Position numbers and translations under genes: made by a program. Under the pieces are notes generated by a model. That model did not search any database, had not been told where the DNA came from, and saw only the letters and a list, made by a program, of their open reading frames with translations. This document shows, piece by piece, positions 11,006 to 19,452 of a stretch of DNA of 64,000 nt (positions are counted from its first letter, which is position 1; each line of letters starts with the position of its first letter). Origin of the DNA: Micromonospora craniellae (GTDB taxonomy: Bacteria > Actinomycetota > Actinomycetes > Mycobacteriales > Micromonosporaceae); the NCBI RefSeq assembly GCF_014764405.1, contig NZ_CP061725.1, positions 4,464,001 through 4,528,000 on the forward strand, in the 5' to 3' direction.

Positions 11006-12031
11006 TCAGCCCGCGCGTCGGGCGAGACCGAGGGCGTACTCGGGCCACCAGACGCCACTCTCCGGCTCGCCCGAGCGGCAGGCGCCGTCGGACTCGCCCG
11101 GGTACTTGACCCACAGCAGGGCGTCGACCCGGTCCAGGCCGCTGTCGGTGGTGGGGGCCGTACCGAGCGCCCGGCCCGGCGGGTTGCACCAGCTCGGCGC
11201 GGATCGCACGGTCTCGCCCGGGTGCGGGCCCCTGCCGTTGCGGCTGGTGTCGATGACGAACGCGGTCGTACCGCCGAGGGCGTCGGAGATCTCGTGGCCG
11301 TAGGTGACGTTGCGCGGCGTACCGACGAAGTTGGCGACGTTGAGCGCGAAGCCGTCGGCCTCGGCGACACCGGCACGGCGCAGCGTCGCCGCCAACCGGG
11401 CGCCGTCGGTGATCCAGCCGGGGTGTCCGGCGTCCAGATAGATCCGGGCGCTGCCGGTGCTGCGTAGCACCGTCACCGCGTCCCGCAGCAGGCCCAGCCG
11501 CTCGTCGACGTCGTCGACGCACCGGTCGACGGCGTCCGGCACCGCGCCCGGTTCCACCACGATCGTGACCGGGCGGCCCTGCACCCCGGCGGCCACCCGC
11601 CGGATCCAGTCCTGGTACGCCCCGGCCGACCCTGCGCCACCCTCACCCTGCCGGCCGCAGTCGCGCTGCGGAAGATTGTGGGTGACCAGCACCGGCGTCT
11701 GGCCGGAGCGGCTGGCACCGGCGAGAAACTCCGACACCTCCTCGGTGACCGTGGCGGAGTCGCCGACCAGCCAGCGGGCGGTCGGGCGGGTGCTGATCCG
11801 GCGTAGCGCGGCGGCGTCCTCGGCCCGTCCCTCCCGCTCCCACTCGGTGACCTGCCAGGCCGCCGCGCCGTGCGGGTCGACGTAGAAGACCGGCGGCAAC
11901 GGCGGCACCGAGCGGTCGGCGCTGACGGTCTCGGTCGACGGACGCTCGGGCGCCTCGTCGCTGCATCCGGAGAGCAGGAGCGTCAGCGCGATCCCCGCCA
12001 CCAGGGCAGGGCGGCGGAAGCTGCGAGGCAT
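11006..12031 (-). CDS. GH6-family (cellulase-like) lipoprotein lacking the catalytic acid
   Basis: 341-residue lipoprotein: signal with lipobox LLSGC near residue 24, then a glycoside hydrolase family 6 fold. Family landmarks are NLPQRDCG (first signature, usual Tyr replaced), DAGHPGWI, FALNVANF, DTSRNGRGP and WVKYPGESDG. At the second signature, where GH6 enzymes read EPD with Asp as general acid, this protein reads VVEPGAVPD: Gly in place of Asp, a single-base change from a GAC codon. The enzyme may be inactive, or act as a binding protein. It is convergent with the polysaccharide synthase/deacetylase gene. The start is ATG 12031; a GTG nine bases earlier is possible. Confidence 0.88.
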   Translation of the reverse strand: MPRSFRRPALVAGIALTLLLSGCSDEAPERPSTETVSADRSVPPLPPVFYVDPHGAAAWQVTEWEREGRAEDAAALRRISTRPTARWLVGDSATVTEEVSEFLAGASRSGQTPVLVTHNLPQRDCGRQGEGGAGSAGAYQDWIRRVAAGVQGRPVTIVVEPGAVPDAVDRCVDDVDERLGLLRDAVTVLRSTGSARIYLDAGHPGWITDGARLAATLRRAGVAEADGFALNVANFVGTPRNVTYGHEISDALGGTTAFVIDTSRNGRGPHPGETVRSAPSWCNPPGRALGTAPTTDSGLDRVDALLWVKYPGESDGACRSGEPESGVWWPEYALGLARRAG

Positions 12032-12096
12032 GGCCGCCACCCTACCCGCCGCCCCGGCCCGGACGGACGCGGCCTACCAGGGCTTTCGTCCGCACC

Positions 12097-12129
12097 GAGG
12101 CCCGGTGTGGGCTGTCCGTGCCGGGCCTC
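12097..12129 (-). terminator. Hairpin after the DUF6104 gene
   Basis: GAGGCCCGG at 12097-12105 pairs perfectly with CCGGGCCTC at 12121-12129 across a 15-base loop. It lies just past the stop of the small minus-strand gene and may also bound the GH6 gene promoter. No T-run is present. Confidence 0.5.
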
Positions 12130-12141
12130 CGGAGCGGGGGT

Positions 12142-12321
12142 CTACTCGTCGTCGGGATCGTCGAGCCGGGCGAGCCAGGTGGCGAAGCGCTCGATCGGGG
12201 TCTCGAACTCGGGGTTGAGATCGACGAAGTCCCGCAGTCGCTCGCCGAGCCATTCCAGGGTGACGTCCTCGTCCCCCCGGCGCTGGACCAACTCCTCGAT
12301 GCCACGGTCGGTGAAGTACAT
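12142..12321 (-). CDS. DUF6104-family small protein
   Basis: 59 residues beginning MYFTDRGIEELVQRRGDED and ending in an acidic tail LDDPDDE. The pattern (TDRGIEEL, VTLEWLGERLRDFVDLNPEFE, ERFATWLARLDD) is the conserved small actinobacterial family I know as DUF6104; function unknown, probably a helical cytoplasmic protein. A GGAGA lies just before the ATG. It sits directly downstream of kgd on the same strand, but a strong hairpin (12339-12384) separates them, so it may have its own promoter or be a read-through gene. Confidence 0.85.
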   Translation of the reverse strand: MYFTDRGIEELVQRRGDEDVTLEWLGERLRDFVDLNPEFETPIERFATWLARLDDPDDE

Positions 12322-12338
12322 CAGGTCTCCTCGGACAT

Positions 12339-12384
12339 GCTCACCGGGGCGGGCCACCGTCTCCGGTGACCCGCCCCGGTGAGC
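12339..12384 (-). terminator. Strong hairpin after kgd
   Basis: A 21-bp stem with one mismatch: GCTCACCGGGGCGGG begins the left arm at 12339 and CCCGCCCCGGTGAGC ends the right arm at 12384, loop of about four bases. It starts 12 bases past the kgd stop, placed as an intrinsic terminator for that long transcript, though without a clear U-tract. Confidence 0.7.
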
Positions 12385-12395
12385 GGTCGGTGCGG

Positions 12396-15300
12396 TCAGG
12401 GGCGGGGCAGCGCCGCCTCGATGAGCGCGTTCTGCTCCACCTCGTGCATCTTCGCCGAGCCGACGGCCGGGGCGGCGGCGGCCGGGCGGGAGATGCGACG
12501 CAGGCGGACCTCGTCGAGGTGCTCCAGCAGGTTGAGCGCGACGAACGACCAGGAGCCCTGGTTGGCCGGCTCCTCCTGCACCCAGGCGAAGTCCTCCGCG
12601 TTCGGGTACTGGGCGAGCGCGGCCCGGATCTCCTCCACCGGCATCGGGTAGAGCTGCTCCAGCCGGATCAGCGCGGTGTCGGTGACGCTGCGCTCCTGCC
12701 GGGCCTGGAACAGGTCGTAGTAGACCTTGCCCGAGCAGAGCAGCACCCGCTTGACCTGCTCCGGAGCCGGCGCGGCCTGGTCGCTCAGGACCGGCGAGAA
12801 GGTGCCGGAGGTGAAGTCCTCCACCGAGGAGACACAGAGCTTGTGTCGCAGCAGGGACTTCGGCGTGAACACCACCAGTGGCTTGCGCTTCGGCGAGAGC
12901 GCCTGGCGACGCAGCAGGTGGAAGTAGTTCGCCGGGGTGGTCGGGATGGACACCCGCATGTTGTCCTCGGCGCAGAGCTGGAGGAACCGCTCGGGACGGC
13001 CGGAGGTGTGGTCCGGGCCCTGCCCCTCGTGGCCGTGCGGCAGCAGCAGGGTGACCGCGGAGCGCTGGCCCCACTTCACCTCGCCGGAGGAGATGAACTC
13101 GTCGATCACCGACTGGGCGCCGTTGACGAAGTCGCCGAACTGGGCCTCCCAGCAGACCAGCGCGTTCAGGTTCTCCACCGAGTAGCCGTACTCGAAGCCC
13201 ATCGCGGCGTACTCGGACAGCAGCGAGTCGTGCGCGAAGAATCGGGACCGCTCACCGTTGCCGGTCAGCGACTGCAACGGCAGGTAGTCGTCGCCGGTCT
13301 CCGAGTCCACGACCGAGGCGTGCCGCTGCACGAACGTGCCGCGCCGGGAGTCCTGTCCGGCGAGCCGGACGGTGACCCCGTCGTGCAGCAGCGCACCGAA
13401 GGCGATGATCTCGCCGAAGCCCCAGTCGATGGTGCCCTCGACGGACATCCGGGCCCGCCGGTCGAGCAACTGCTGGATCCGCTTGTGCGGGGTGAAGCCG
13501 TCCGGCAGGTTGACGTGCGCCTCGCCGATGGCCTTGATCACCGACGCCTCGGTCGCCGTCTCCACCTGCGGCTCCGGCTCGTCCTGCCGGGCCGGGCGGC
13601 TGACCTGGCGCGGGGTGCTGGCCGCGTCGCGGGTGGCCTTGAAGACCCGCTCCAACTGCGCCTGGTAGTCGCGCAGCAGCTCCTCGGCGTCCTCCACGGT
13701 GATGTCACCCCGCCCGATCAGCTCCTCGGTGTAGAGCTTGCGGACCGAGCGCTTCGAGTCGATGATCTTGTACATCTGGGGGTTGGACATCGAGGGGTCG
13801 TCGCCCTCGTTGTGCCCGCGCCGCCGGTAGCAGACCAGGTCGATCACGACGTCCTTGTTGAACGTCTGGCGGTACTCGAAGGCCAGCCGGGCGACCCGGA
13901 CCACGGCCTCGGGGTCGTCGCCGTTGACGTGGAAGATCGGCGCCTGGATCATCCGGGCCACGTCGGTGCTGTAGAGGCTGGACCGGGAGTACTCCGGCGC
14001 GGTGGTGAAGCCGACCTGGTTGTTGACCACCACGTGCACCGTCCCGCCGGTGCGGTAGCCGCGCAACTGGGAGAGGTTGAGCGTCTCGGCCACCACACCC
14101 TGACCGGCGAAGGCGGCGTCGCCGTGCACCGCCAGCGGCAGCACGGTGTAGCCCTCCAGCTTGAGGTCGATGCGGTCCTGCTTGGCGCGGACGATGCCCT
14201 CCAGCACCGGGTCGACCGCCTCCAGGTGGGACGGGTTCGCCACTACCGAGACCTTCACCGAGTGGTCGCCGTCGGGAGTGGTGAACTTGCCGTTCTGGCC
14301 CAGGTGGTATTTCACGTCACCGGAACCCTGGGTGGAGCGCGGGTCGAGGTGCCCCTCGAACTCCGAGAAGATCTTCTCGTACGGCTTGCCGACGATGTTG
14401 GCGAGCACGTTGAGGCGACCCCGGTGGGCCATGCCGATCACGACCTCGTCCAGGTCGTTCTCGGCGGACGCCTCCAGCACCTCGCCGAGCAGCGGGATCA
14501 GCGACTCGCCACCCTCCAGCGAGAAGCGCTTCTGGCCGACGTACTTGGTCTGCAGGAACGTCTCGAACGCCTCGGCCGCGTTGAGCCGGTTCAGCACATG
14601 CTTCTGCTCGTCGGCCGGCGGCTTCTCGTACTTGCGCTCGACCCGCTCCTGGATCCAGCGACGCTCCGCCGGGTCCTGGATGTGCATGTACTCGATGCCG
14701 ACCCGGCGGCAGTACGAGTCGCGCAGCACCCCGAGGATCTCCCGCAGCCGCATCCGCTGCCGGCCGTTGAAGCCGTTCACCGGAAAGGTGCGGTCCAGGT
14801 CCCACAGGGTCAGCCCGTGCTGGAGGACGTCCAGGTCCGGGTGCTTGCGGATCTTGAACTCCAGCGGATCGGTGTCGGCCATCAGGTGGCCCCGGACCCG
14901 GTAGGAGTGGATCAGCTCGTGCACCCGCGCGGTCTTGTTGATCTGTCCTTCGCTGTCGACCGCCACGTCGCGCATCCAGCGCACCGGCTCGTACGGGATG
15001 CGCAGCGAGGTGAAGATCTGGTCGTAGTAGCCGTGCTCGCCGAGGAGCAGCTCGTGCATGACCTTGAGGAACTCGCCGGACTGCGCGCCCTGGATGATCC
15101 GGTGGTCGTACGTGCTGGTCAGCGTGATGACCTTGCTGACCGCCAGCTCGGCCAGGGTGGCCTCGCTCATGCCCTGGTACGGCGCCGGGTACTCCATCGC
15201 GCCGACGCCGATGATCGCGCTCTGGCCCTGCATCAGCCGCGGCATCGAGTGCACGGTGCCGATGCCGCCGGGGTTGGTCAGCGAGATGGTGGTGCCGGAG

Positions 15301-16148
15301 TAGTCGTCCATGGTCAGCTCGTTGCGGCGGGCCCGCCGGACGATGTCCTCGTACGCCTGCCAGAACTGCCGGAAGTCCATCTGCTCGCAGCCCTTGATGG
15401 ACGGCACCACCAGGGTCCGGCTGCCGTCGGGCTTGGCCAGGTCGATGGCGATGCCCAGGTTGACGTGCTCGGGGCGGACCATCGCCGGCTTGCCGTCGAC
15501 CTCGGCGAAGGAGTTGTTCATCTCCGGGTGCGCGACCATCGCCCGGACCAGCGCGTAGCCGACCAGGTGGGTGAAGCTGACCTTGCCGCCACGCCCCCGG
15601 GCGAGGTGGTTGTTGATCACGATGCGGTTGTCCACCAGCAGCTTGGCCGGCACCGCGCGCACGCTGGTCGCGGTCGGCACGGCCAGCGAGGCGTCCATGT
15701 TCTGCACGATCCGGGCGGCGACGCCGCGCAGCGGCGTGGTCTGCGGCCCGGTGGCGGTCGGGGCCGACTTCGTCGGGGCGGACTTCGCCGAGGTCGTCTT
15801 GGCCGGCTCGGACTTGGCGGCCGGCTTGGCCTTCGCCGGGGCTGTGGACTTGGCCGGGGCCGTGGACTTGGCCGGGGCCGGCTCCGCCTTGGCCGCGAGC
15901 TCGGCCTTGGCGCTCGGCTCGGCCTTGGCGGGGGCCTTCGGGGTGGATTCGGTGCCGGTCGCCTGGCCGTCACCGTCCGCCGAGCGGGCCTTGCCGGCGC
16001 CGGGCCGGTAGTCGGCGAAGAAGTCGTGCCAGGCCGGGTCGACGCTGCTGGGATCGGCGAGGTAGCGCTGGTACATCTCCTCGACGATCCACTCGTTCGG
16101 GCCGAAACCCGCCAGTGGGTTCTCCTGCGAAGTCTGCTGGGTCGACAC
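12396..16148 (-). CDS. kgd: Multifunctional 2-oxoglutarate decarboxylase/dehydrogenase E1-E2 fusion
   Basis: Actinobacterial enzyme that decarboxylates 2-oxoglutarate with thiamine diphosphate and passes the succinyl group to CoA, completing the TCA cycle with separate E3. The 1250-residue protein has the N-terminal helix (ENPLAGFGPNEWIVEEMYQRY), an Ala/Lys/Pro/Ser-rich linker (about 50-125), an E2-like acyltransferase domain with DHRIIQGAQSGEF near 340, and the E1 domain with GMAHRGRLN, GDAAFAGQG, VNNQVGFTT, HVNGDDPEA and CYRRRGHNEGDDP. N-terminal WIVEEMYQRY resembles the segment bound by the FHA inhibitor GarA; an FHA gene exists at 32376 but is not GarA-like. Start is GTG 16148. Confidence 0.96.
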   Translation of the reverse strand: MSTQQTSQENPLAGFGPNEWIVEEMYQRYLADPSSVDPAWHDFFADYRPGAGKARSADGDGQATGTESTPKAPAKAEPSAKAELAAKAEPAPAKSTAPAKSTAPAKAKPAAKSEPAKTTSAKSAPTKSAPTATGPQTTPLRGVAARIVQNMDASLAVPTATSVRAVPAKLLVDNRIVINNHLARGRGGKVSFTHLVGYALVRAMVAHPEMNNSFAEVDGKPAMVRPEHVNLGIAIDLAKPDGSRTLVVPSIKGCEQMDFRQFWQAYEDIVRRARRNELTMDDYSGTTISLTNPGGIGTVHSMPRLMQGQSAIIGVGAMEYPAPYQGMSEATLAELAVSKVITLTSTYDHRIIQGAQSGEFLKVMHELLLGEHGYYDQIFTSLRIPYEPVRWMRDVAVDSEGQINKTARVHELIHSYRVRGHLMADTDPLEFKIRKHPDLDVLQHGLTLWDLDRTFPVNGFNGRQRMRLREILGVLRDSYCRRVGIEYMHIQDPAERRWIQERVERKYEKPPADEQKHVLNRLNAAEAFETFLQTKYVGQKRFSLEGGESLIPLLGEVLEASAENDLDEVVIGMAHRGRLNVLANIVGKPYEKIFSEFEGHLDPRSTQGSGDVKYHLGQNGKFTTPDGDHSVKVSVVANPSHLEAVDPVLEGIVRAKQDRIDLKLEGYTVLPLAVHGDAAFAGQGVVAETLNLSQLRGYRTGGTVHVVVNNQVGFTTAPEYSRSSLYSTDVARMIQAPIFHVNGDDPEAVVRVARLAFEYRQTFNKDVVIDLVCYRRRGHNEGDDPSMSNPQMYKIIDSKRSVRKLYTEELIGRGDITVEDAEELLRDYQAQLERVFKATRDAASTPRQVSRPARQDEPEPQVETATEASVIKAIGEAHVNLPDGFTPHKRIQQLLDRRARMSVEGTIDWGFGEIIAFGALLHDGVTVRLAGQDSRRGTFVQRHASVVDSETGDDYLPLQSLTGNGERSRFFAHDSLLSEYAAMGFEYGYSVENLNALVCWEAQFGDFVNGAQSVIDEFISSGEVKWGQRSAVTLLLPHGHEGQGPDHTSGRPERFLQLCAEDNMRVSIPTTPANYFHLLRRQALSPKRKPLVVFTPKSLLRHKLCVSSVEDFTSGTFSPVLSDQAAPAPEQVKRVLLCSGKVYYDLFQARQERSVTDTALIRLEQLYPMPVEEIRAALAQYPNAEDFAWVQEEPANQGSWSFVALNLLEHLDEVRLRRISRPAAAAPAVGSAKMHEVEQNALIEAALPRP

Positions 16149-16348
16149 GGCCGGTAATCGCCTCTTTCACGCGGGTTTGGTGTGTCACGCGGTGTCCGCC
16201 TGCGCCAGGACGAGCGCGCACAGGACGGATCCCAGGCTACGCCGTACCGATCGCCGAGGCATTTCCACCTCCGTCCCGTGGTCCGATTCACAGAAGATGC
16301 CAGAAGTTCCGTAAGCCCAGCGTGTTGCCCTGCTAGCTGGTATGACAC

Positions 16349-16389
16349 GGGCCCGGCCCGACCGGCTCGTCGCCGATCGGACCGGGCCC
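16349..16389 (-). terminator. GC-rich hairpin after the ABC exporter operon
   Basis: GGGCCCGGCCCGA at 16349-16361 pairs with TCGGACCGGGCCC at 16377-16389 with one mismatch. It is 28 bp past the stop of the permease gene and upstream of kgd, so it fits the end of the ABC operon transcript. Confidence 0.55.
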
Positions 16390-16416
16390 CGGGCGGATCG
16401 CCCACGCGCCTCGGAA

Positions 16417-17232
16417 TCAGGAGATGTCGCGACGCCGAGTAATCAGGACGCCGACCACGCAGCTGACCACGGCGTAGCCGATCAGCACCACCGCGCCGAC
16501 CCACCAGGCGGGCAGCATCTCGTTCTCACCAGGGGTGATCATGATCTGGGAGGCCGCCGCCGGCCAGATCACCTGCCACTTGATCACGGCCATGCTGTCC
16601 AGCCAGTTCGACAGCAGGAGGAACACCAGACCGACAACTTGTGTACCGATTAGGTAAAGCACCGACGCGGTGATCACCGCGCCGAGCTGGTTGGTGATCA
16701 GAGTGCCGATACCCACGCCCAGCACGGTCCAGATGGCGTACGCCAGCAGGTTGAGCAGCAGGGCCCGCTGGACCTCCCACTCACCGAGCATCGTGCCGTG
16801 GTCGTTGAGCGTCAGGAACACCGCTCCGGCTCCGAGATCGATCACCGTGGTCACCAACCAGAACAGGAAGCCCAGGAGGCTGGCCGCGATGAGCTTGCTG
16901 ACGATCACCGTGGTCCTTCGCGGCGTGGCCAGGAAGGTGGTGGTCGCGGTCTGGTGGAAGAACTCGTTGGTGACCATCAGGATGCCGATCAGCATCACGA
17001 ACATCAGGCCGAGGTACTGACCCGAGGTGTAGATGTTCGCCGCCTGGGCCGGAGCGGAGGCGGCGTCGCCGGTGACACCGAACTCCTGCCCGCCGCCGCC
17101 GAGCGTCTCGTTGGCCAGCCAGGCGTTGAACGGGAAGGCCATGGCGATCGACAGGAACGCCGCGAGGGCCAGCCACCACCAGGTGCTGGTGGTGCGGATC
17201 TTGAGCAGTTCGGCGCGGACCAGGTTGCTCAT
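16417..17232 (-). CDS. ABC-2 type exporter permease
   Basis: 271-residue inner-membrane protein with about six helices. It begins MSNLVRAELLKIRTTSTWWWL, the cytoplasmic start and first helix typical of ABC-2 permeases, then a ~50-residue outside loop, and TNEFFHQTATTTFLATPRR between helices 2 and 3. It ends with RRRDIS. Its ATG overlaps the stop of the ATPase gene by four bases, so the two form one exporter. The two-protein layout with no extracellular partner resembles bacteriocin/antibiotic or lipid exporters; substrate unknown. Confidence 0.92.
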   Translation of the reverse strand: MSNLVRAELLKIRTTSTWWWLALAAFLSIAMAFPFNAWLANETLGGGGQEFGVTGDAASAPAQAANIYTSGQYLGLMFVMLIGILMVTNEFFHQTATTTFLATPRRTTVIVSKLIAASLLGFLFWLVTTVIDLGAGAVFLTLNDHGTMLGEWEVQRALLLNLLAYAIWTVLGVGIGTLITNQLGAVITASVLYLIGTQVVGLVFLLLSNWLDSMAVIKWQVIWPAAASQIMITPGENEMLPAWWVGAVVLIGYAVVSCVVGVLITRRRDIS

Positions 17233-18164
17233 CGGATGCCCGCCTTTCCGGCCGTCAGCTCCAGGAACACGCGTTCCAGGTCGGGTCGTTCGGTGCTCAG
17301 CTCGTGCAGCTCCACCCCGGCGGCCAGCGCCGCGCGGCCCACCGTCGGGGCGTCCACCCCGGCGATCAGCAACGTGCCCTGCTCGTCGGCCTGCACGGTG
17401 GCCGGTCCGTCGGCGAGCGCTGCGGTCAGCGCGTCCGCCTGCGGGGTGCGGACCCGGACCCGGGCGCCCTGCGCCATCGACCCGAGCACCTGGTCGACCG
17501 GTCCCTGCCGGACGAGCTGCCCGGCCGCGATGATCACCACGTCGTCGGCGAGCAACTGCATCTCGGACAGCAGGTGGCTGGAGACCAGCACGGTACGACC
17601 CTCGGCGGCCAGGCCCTTGAGAAACCCGCGCATCCACCGGATGCCCTCCGGGTCCAGACCGTTGGCCGGCTCGTCGAGGATGAGCACCCGGGGGTCGCCG
17701 AGCATCGCCGCGGCGATGCCGAGGCGCTGCTTCATGCCCAGCGAGTAACCCTTGAACTTGCGCTTGGCCGCCGGGCTCAGGCCGACCATGGCGAGTGCCT
17801 CGTCGGCCCGCTGCCGGGGCAATCCGGCCGCCGCGCAGATCACTCGCAGGTGGTTGATTCCGGTACGCCCCTTGTGCGCGCTGGACGCCTCCAGCACCGC
17901 GCCGACGTGCCGCAGCGGGTCGACCAGGTCCGGGTACCGGCGACCACCGATGGTGGCGTCGCCGGCGCTCGGCGTGACCAGGTTCAGCAACATCCGCAGC
18001 GTGGTGGTCTTGCCGGCGCCGTTCGGACCGAGGAAGCCGGTGACCCGACCCGGCTCGATCGTGAACGACAGATTGTTGACCGCCAGCACGTTGCGGTACT
18101 GCTTGGTCAGGCCGGAGACCACGATCTGCGCGTCGTTGGTGGGGCGTGACTGCCCGTCGGACAT
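17229..18164 (-). CDS. ABC transporter ATP-binding protein
   Basis: 311-residue ATPase energising the adjacent permease. Seen in order: Walker A GPNGAGKTT (about 46-54), Q-loop region, signature YSLGMKQRLG (in place of LSGGQ, usual in this DrrA/CcmA-like exporter class), Walker B VLILDEPANGLDP, and the switch His in SSHLLSEM. The C-terminal ~85 residues are the accessory domain of this class. The second of two adjacent ATGs (18164) was chosen because GGAGG lies six bases before it. First gene of the exporter operon. Confidence 0.94.
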   Translation of the reverse strand: MSDGQSRPTNDAQIVVSGLTKQYRNVLAVNNLSFTIEPGRVTGFLGPNGAGKTTTLRMLLNLVTPSAGDATIGGRRYPDLVDPLRHVGAVLEASSAHKGRTGINHLRVICAAAGLPRQRADEALAMVGLSPAAKRKFKGYSLGMKQRLGIAAAMLGDPRVLILDEPANGLDPEGIRWMRGFLKGLAAEGRTVLVSSHLLSEMQLLADDVVIIAAGQLVRQGPVDQVLGSMAQGARVRVRTPQADALTAALADGPATVQADEQGTLLIAGVDAPTVGRAALAAGVELHELSTERPDLERVFLELTAGKAGIR

Positions 18165-18697
18165 CATTCTCCTCCCGTGGCGCCGAGGTGCGCCGTTGCA
18201 CAGCGTGACGGTAGTGGTCAACCAAATCAATCGGGCGCGCTCCGGAGATCGCGCTCCGTCCCAGGCAGGATCTGCCTCATCCCCAGGTACGACCCGATCG
18301 ACGGTCGTCCCACACCGCGATCCAGGTGGCGCGGGCGTGGGCCAGCAGATCACCGTCGGCCCTGCTCCGGTACCCGCCACGGCGGCAGTCCGCCCGCCCG
18401 ACAGCTGCCCCGGGGAAGCGCACCTCCACCGGGCGCGCGGCCCCTTGCCGGGCACACACCTGGCAGCCTCGCACGATCACCCGGCCGGCCCGGCCGGCGG
18501 GGTCAGCCGCCGGTCGCCCACCGGCGTCCACCGGATCGACACCGGTCACCACCAGGGCCGGCAACCCACCGGGGGCTACACAGAGGGCATGGCTGTTCTG
18601 CCCGGTGCGGACGCCGCCGCAGCGCGTGGCCGGACCGCCCACCGGTACACCCGGGCCAGGGCTGCCGCTGGTCGCCTGAGCCGCCTGCTCACAGGGT
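18165..18697. other. Intergenic region between exporter operon and two-component system
   Basis: About 530 bp with no convincing gene. The best candidate is a 67-residue minus-strand frame (18277-18480, GTG start) with a CxxC motif (RGCQVCARQ) and a plausible tail GDLLAHARATWIAVWDD; it has no ribosome-binding site and is only a weak possibility. The region must hold divergent promoters for both flanking operons. Confidence 0.4.
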
Positions 18698-18717
18698 ATT
18701 TTCAGTGACCGCCCAGC
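18698..18717 (+). promoter_or_regulatory. Direct-repeat box upstream of the response regulator gene
   Basis: ATTTTCAGTGACCGCCCAGC: two TCAG/CCAG-type half-sites, TTCAG and CCCAG, 11 bp apart, one helical turn. Nearly the same box (17 of 20 bases) stands at 21008-21027 before the HtrA gene. The layout resembles the tandem CTCAG boxes of the mycobacterial MprA regulator, so binding by the adjacent response regulator is the likely explanation. Confidence 0.6.
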
Positions 18718-18750
18718 ATGGGTGCAGCGACCGCGCGGATGATGGGCGGC

Positions 18751-19452
18751 ATGGCGGCTACCCAGACCGAGGCCCGGCTTCTCGTCGTCGAGGACGATCC
18801 CAACATCCTCGAACTGCTCTCCGCGAGCCTGCGGTTCGCGGGCTTCGACGTGGCCACCGCCACCAGCGGCAGTGCCGCGCTCAACGCGGCCCGGGACCAC
18901 CGGCCCGACCTGGTGGTGCTCGACGTGATGCTGCCGGACCTGGACGGCTTCGAGGTGATCCGGATGATGCGCGAGGGCGGCACCCGTACGCCGGTGGTCT
19001 TCCTCACCGCCCGGGACGCCACCGACGACAAGATCCGGGGGCTGACCCTGGGCGGCGACGACTACGTCACCAAGCCGTTCAGCCTGGAGGAGTTGACCGC
19101 CCGGATCCGGGCGGTGCTGCGCCGCACCAGCAGCGGCGAGCAGGCGCCCGCCCGCCTCACCTTCGCCGACCTGGAGCTGGACGAGGAGACCCACGAGGTG
19201 TACAGGGCCGGTCAGCGGGTGCAGCTCTCGCCGACCGAGTTCAAGCTGCTGCGCTACCTGATGCTCAACGCCAACCGGGTGCTGTCCAAGGCGCAGATCC
19301 TCGACCACGTCTGGAACTACGACTTCCGGGGCGACGACAACATCGTCGAGTCCTACATCTCCTACCTGCGGCGTAAGGTCGACACCACCGAGCCCCGGCT
19401 CATCCACACCCTGCGGGGGGTCGGCTACGTGCTCCGCAAGCCGGCGGCGTGA
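18751..19452 (+). CDS. OmpR/PhoB-family response regulator (MprA-like)
   Basis: 233 residues from ATG 18751. A receiver domain (LLVVEDDPNILELL, phospho-acceptor Asp58 in VVLDVMLPD, switch Thr in FLTARD, Lys in TKPFS) is followed by a winged-helix DNA-binding domain (LSPTEFKLLRYL, HVWNYDF, YISYLRRKVD, GVGYVLRKP). In-frame ATGs at 18718, 18739 and 18742 are alternatives; none has a strong ribosome-binding site, and 18751 is preferred because the direct-repeat operator reaches 18717, leaving room for a promoter. Forms an operon with the sensor kinase (GTGA overlap) and probably controls the downstream protease and itself. Confidence 0.93.
   Translation: MAATQTEARLLVVEDDPNILELLSASLRFAGFDVATATSGSAALNAARDHRPDLVVLDVMLPDLDGFEVIRMMREGGTRTPVVFLTARDATDDKIRGLTLGGDDYVTKPFSLEELTARIRAVLRRTSSGEQAPARLTFADLELDEETHEVYRAGQRVQLSPTEFKLLRYLMLNANRVLSKAQILDHVWNYDFRGDDNIVESYISYLRRKVDTTEPRLIHTLRGVGYVLRKPAA

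Noticed and set aside
12366..16157. Very long plus-strand open frame opposite kgd
   Set aside because: The kgd frame carries all known E1/E2 motifs; the antisense translation has none and reflects codon bias.
18277..18480. Possible 67-residue minus-strand gene with a CxxC motif
   Set aside because: No ribosome-binding site, no recognised family, and the surrounding gap is expected to hold promoters; kept only as a remark in the gap entry.
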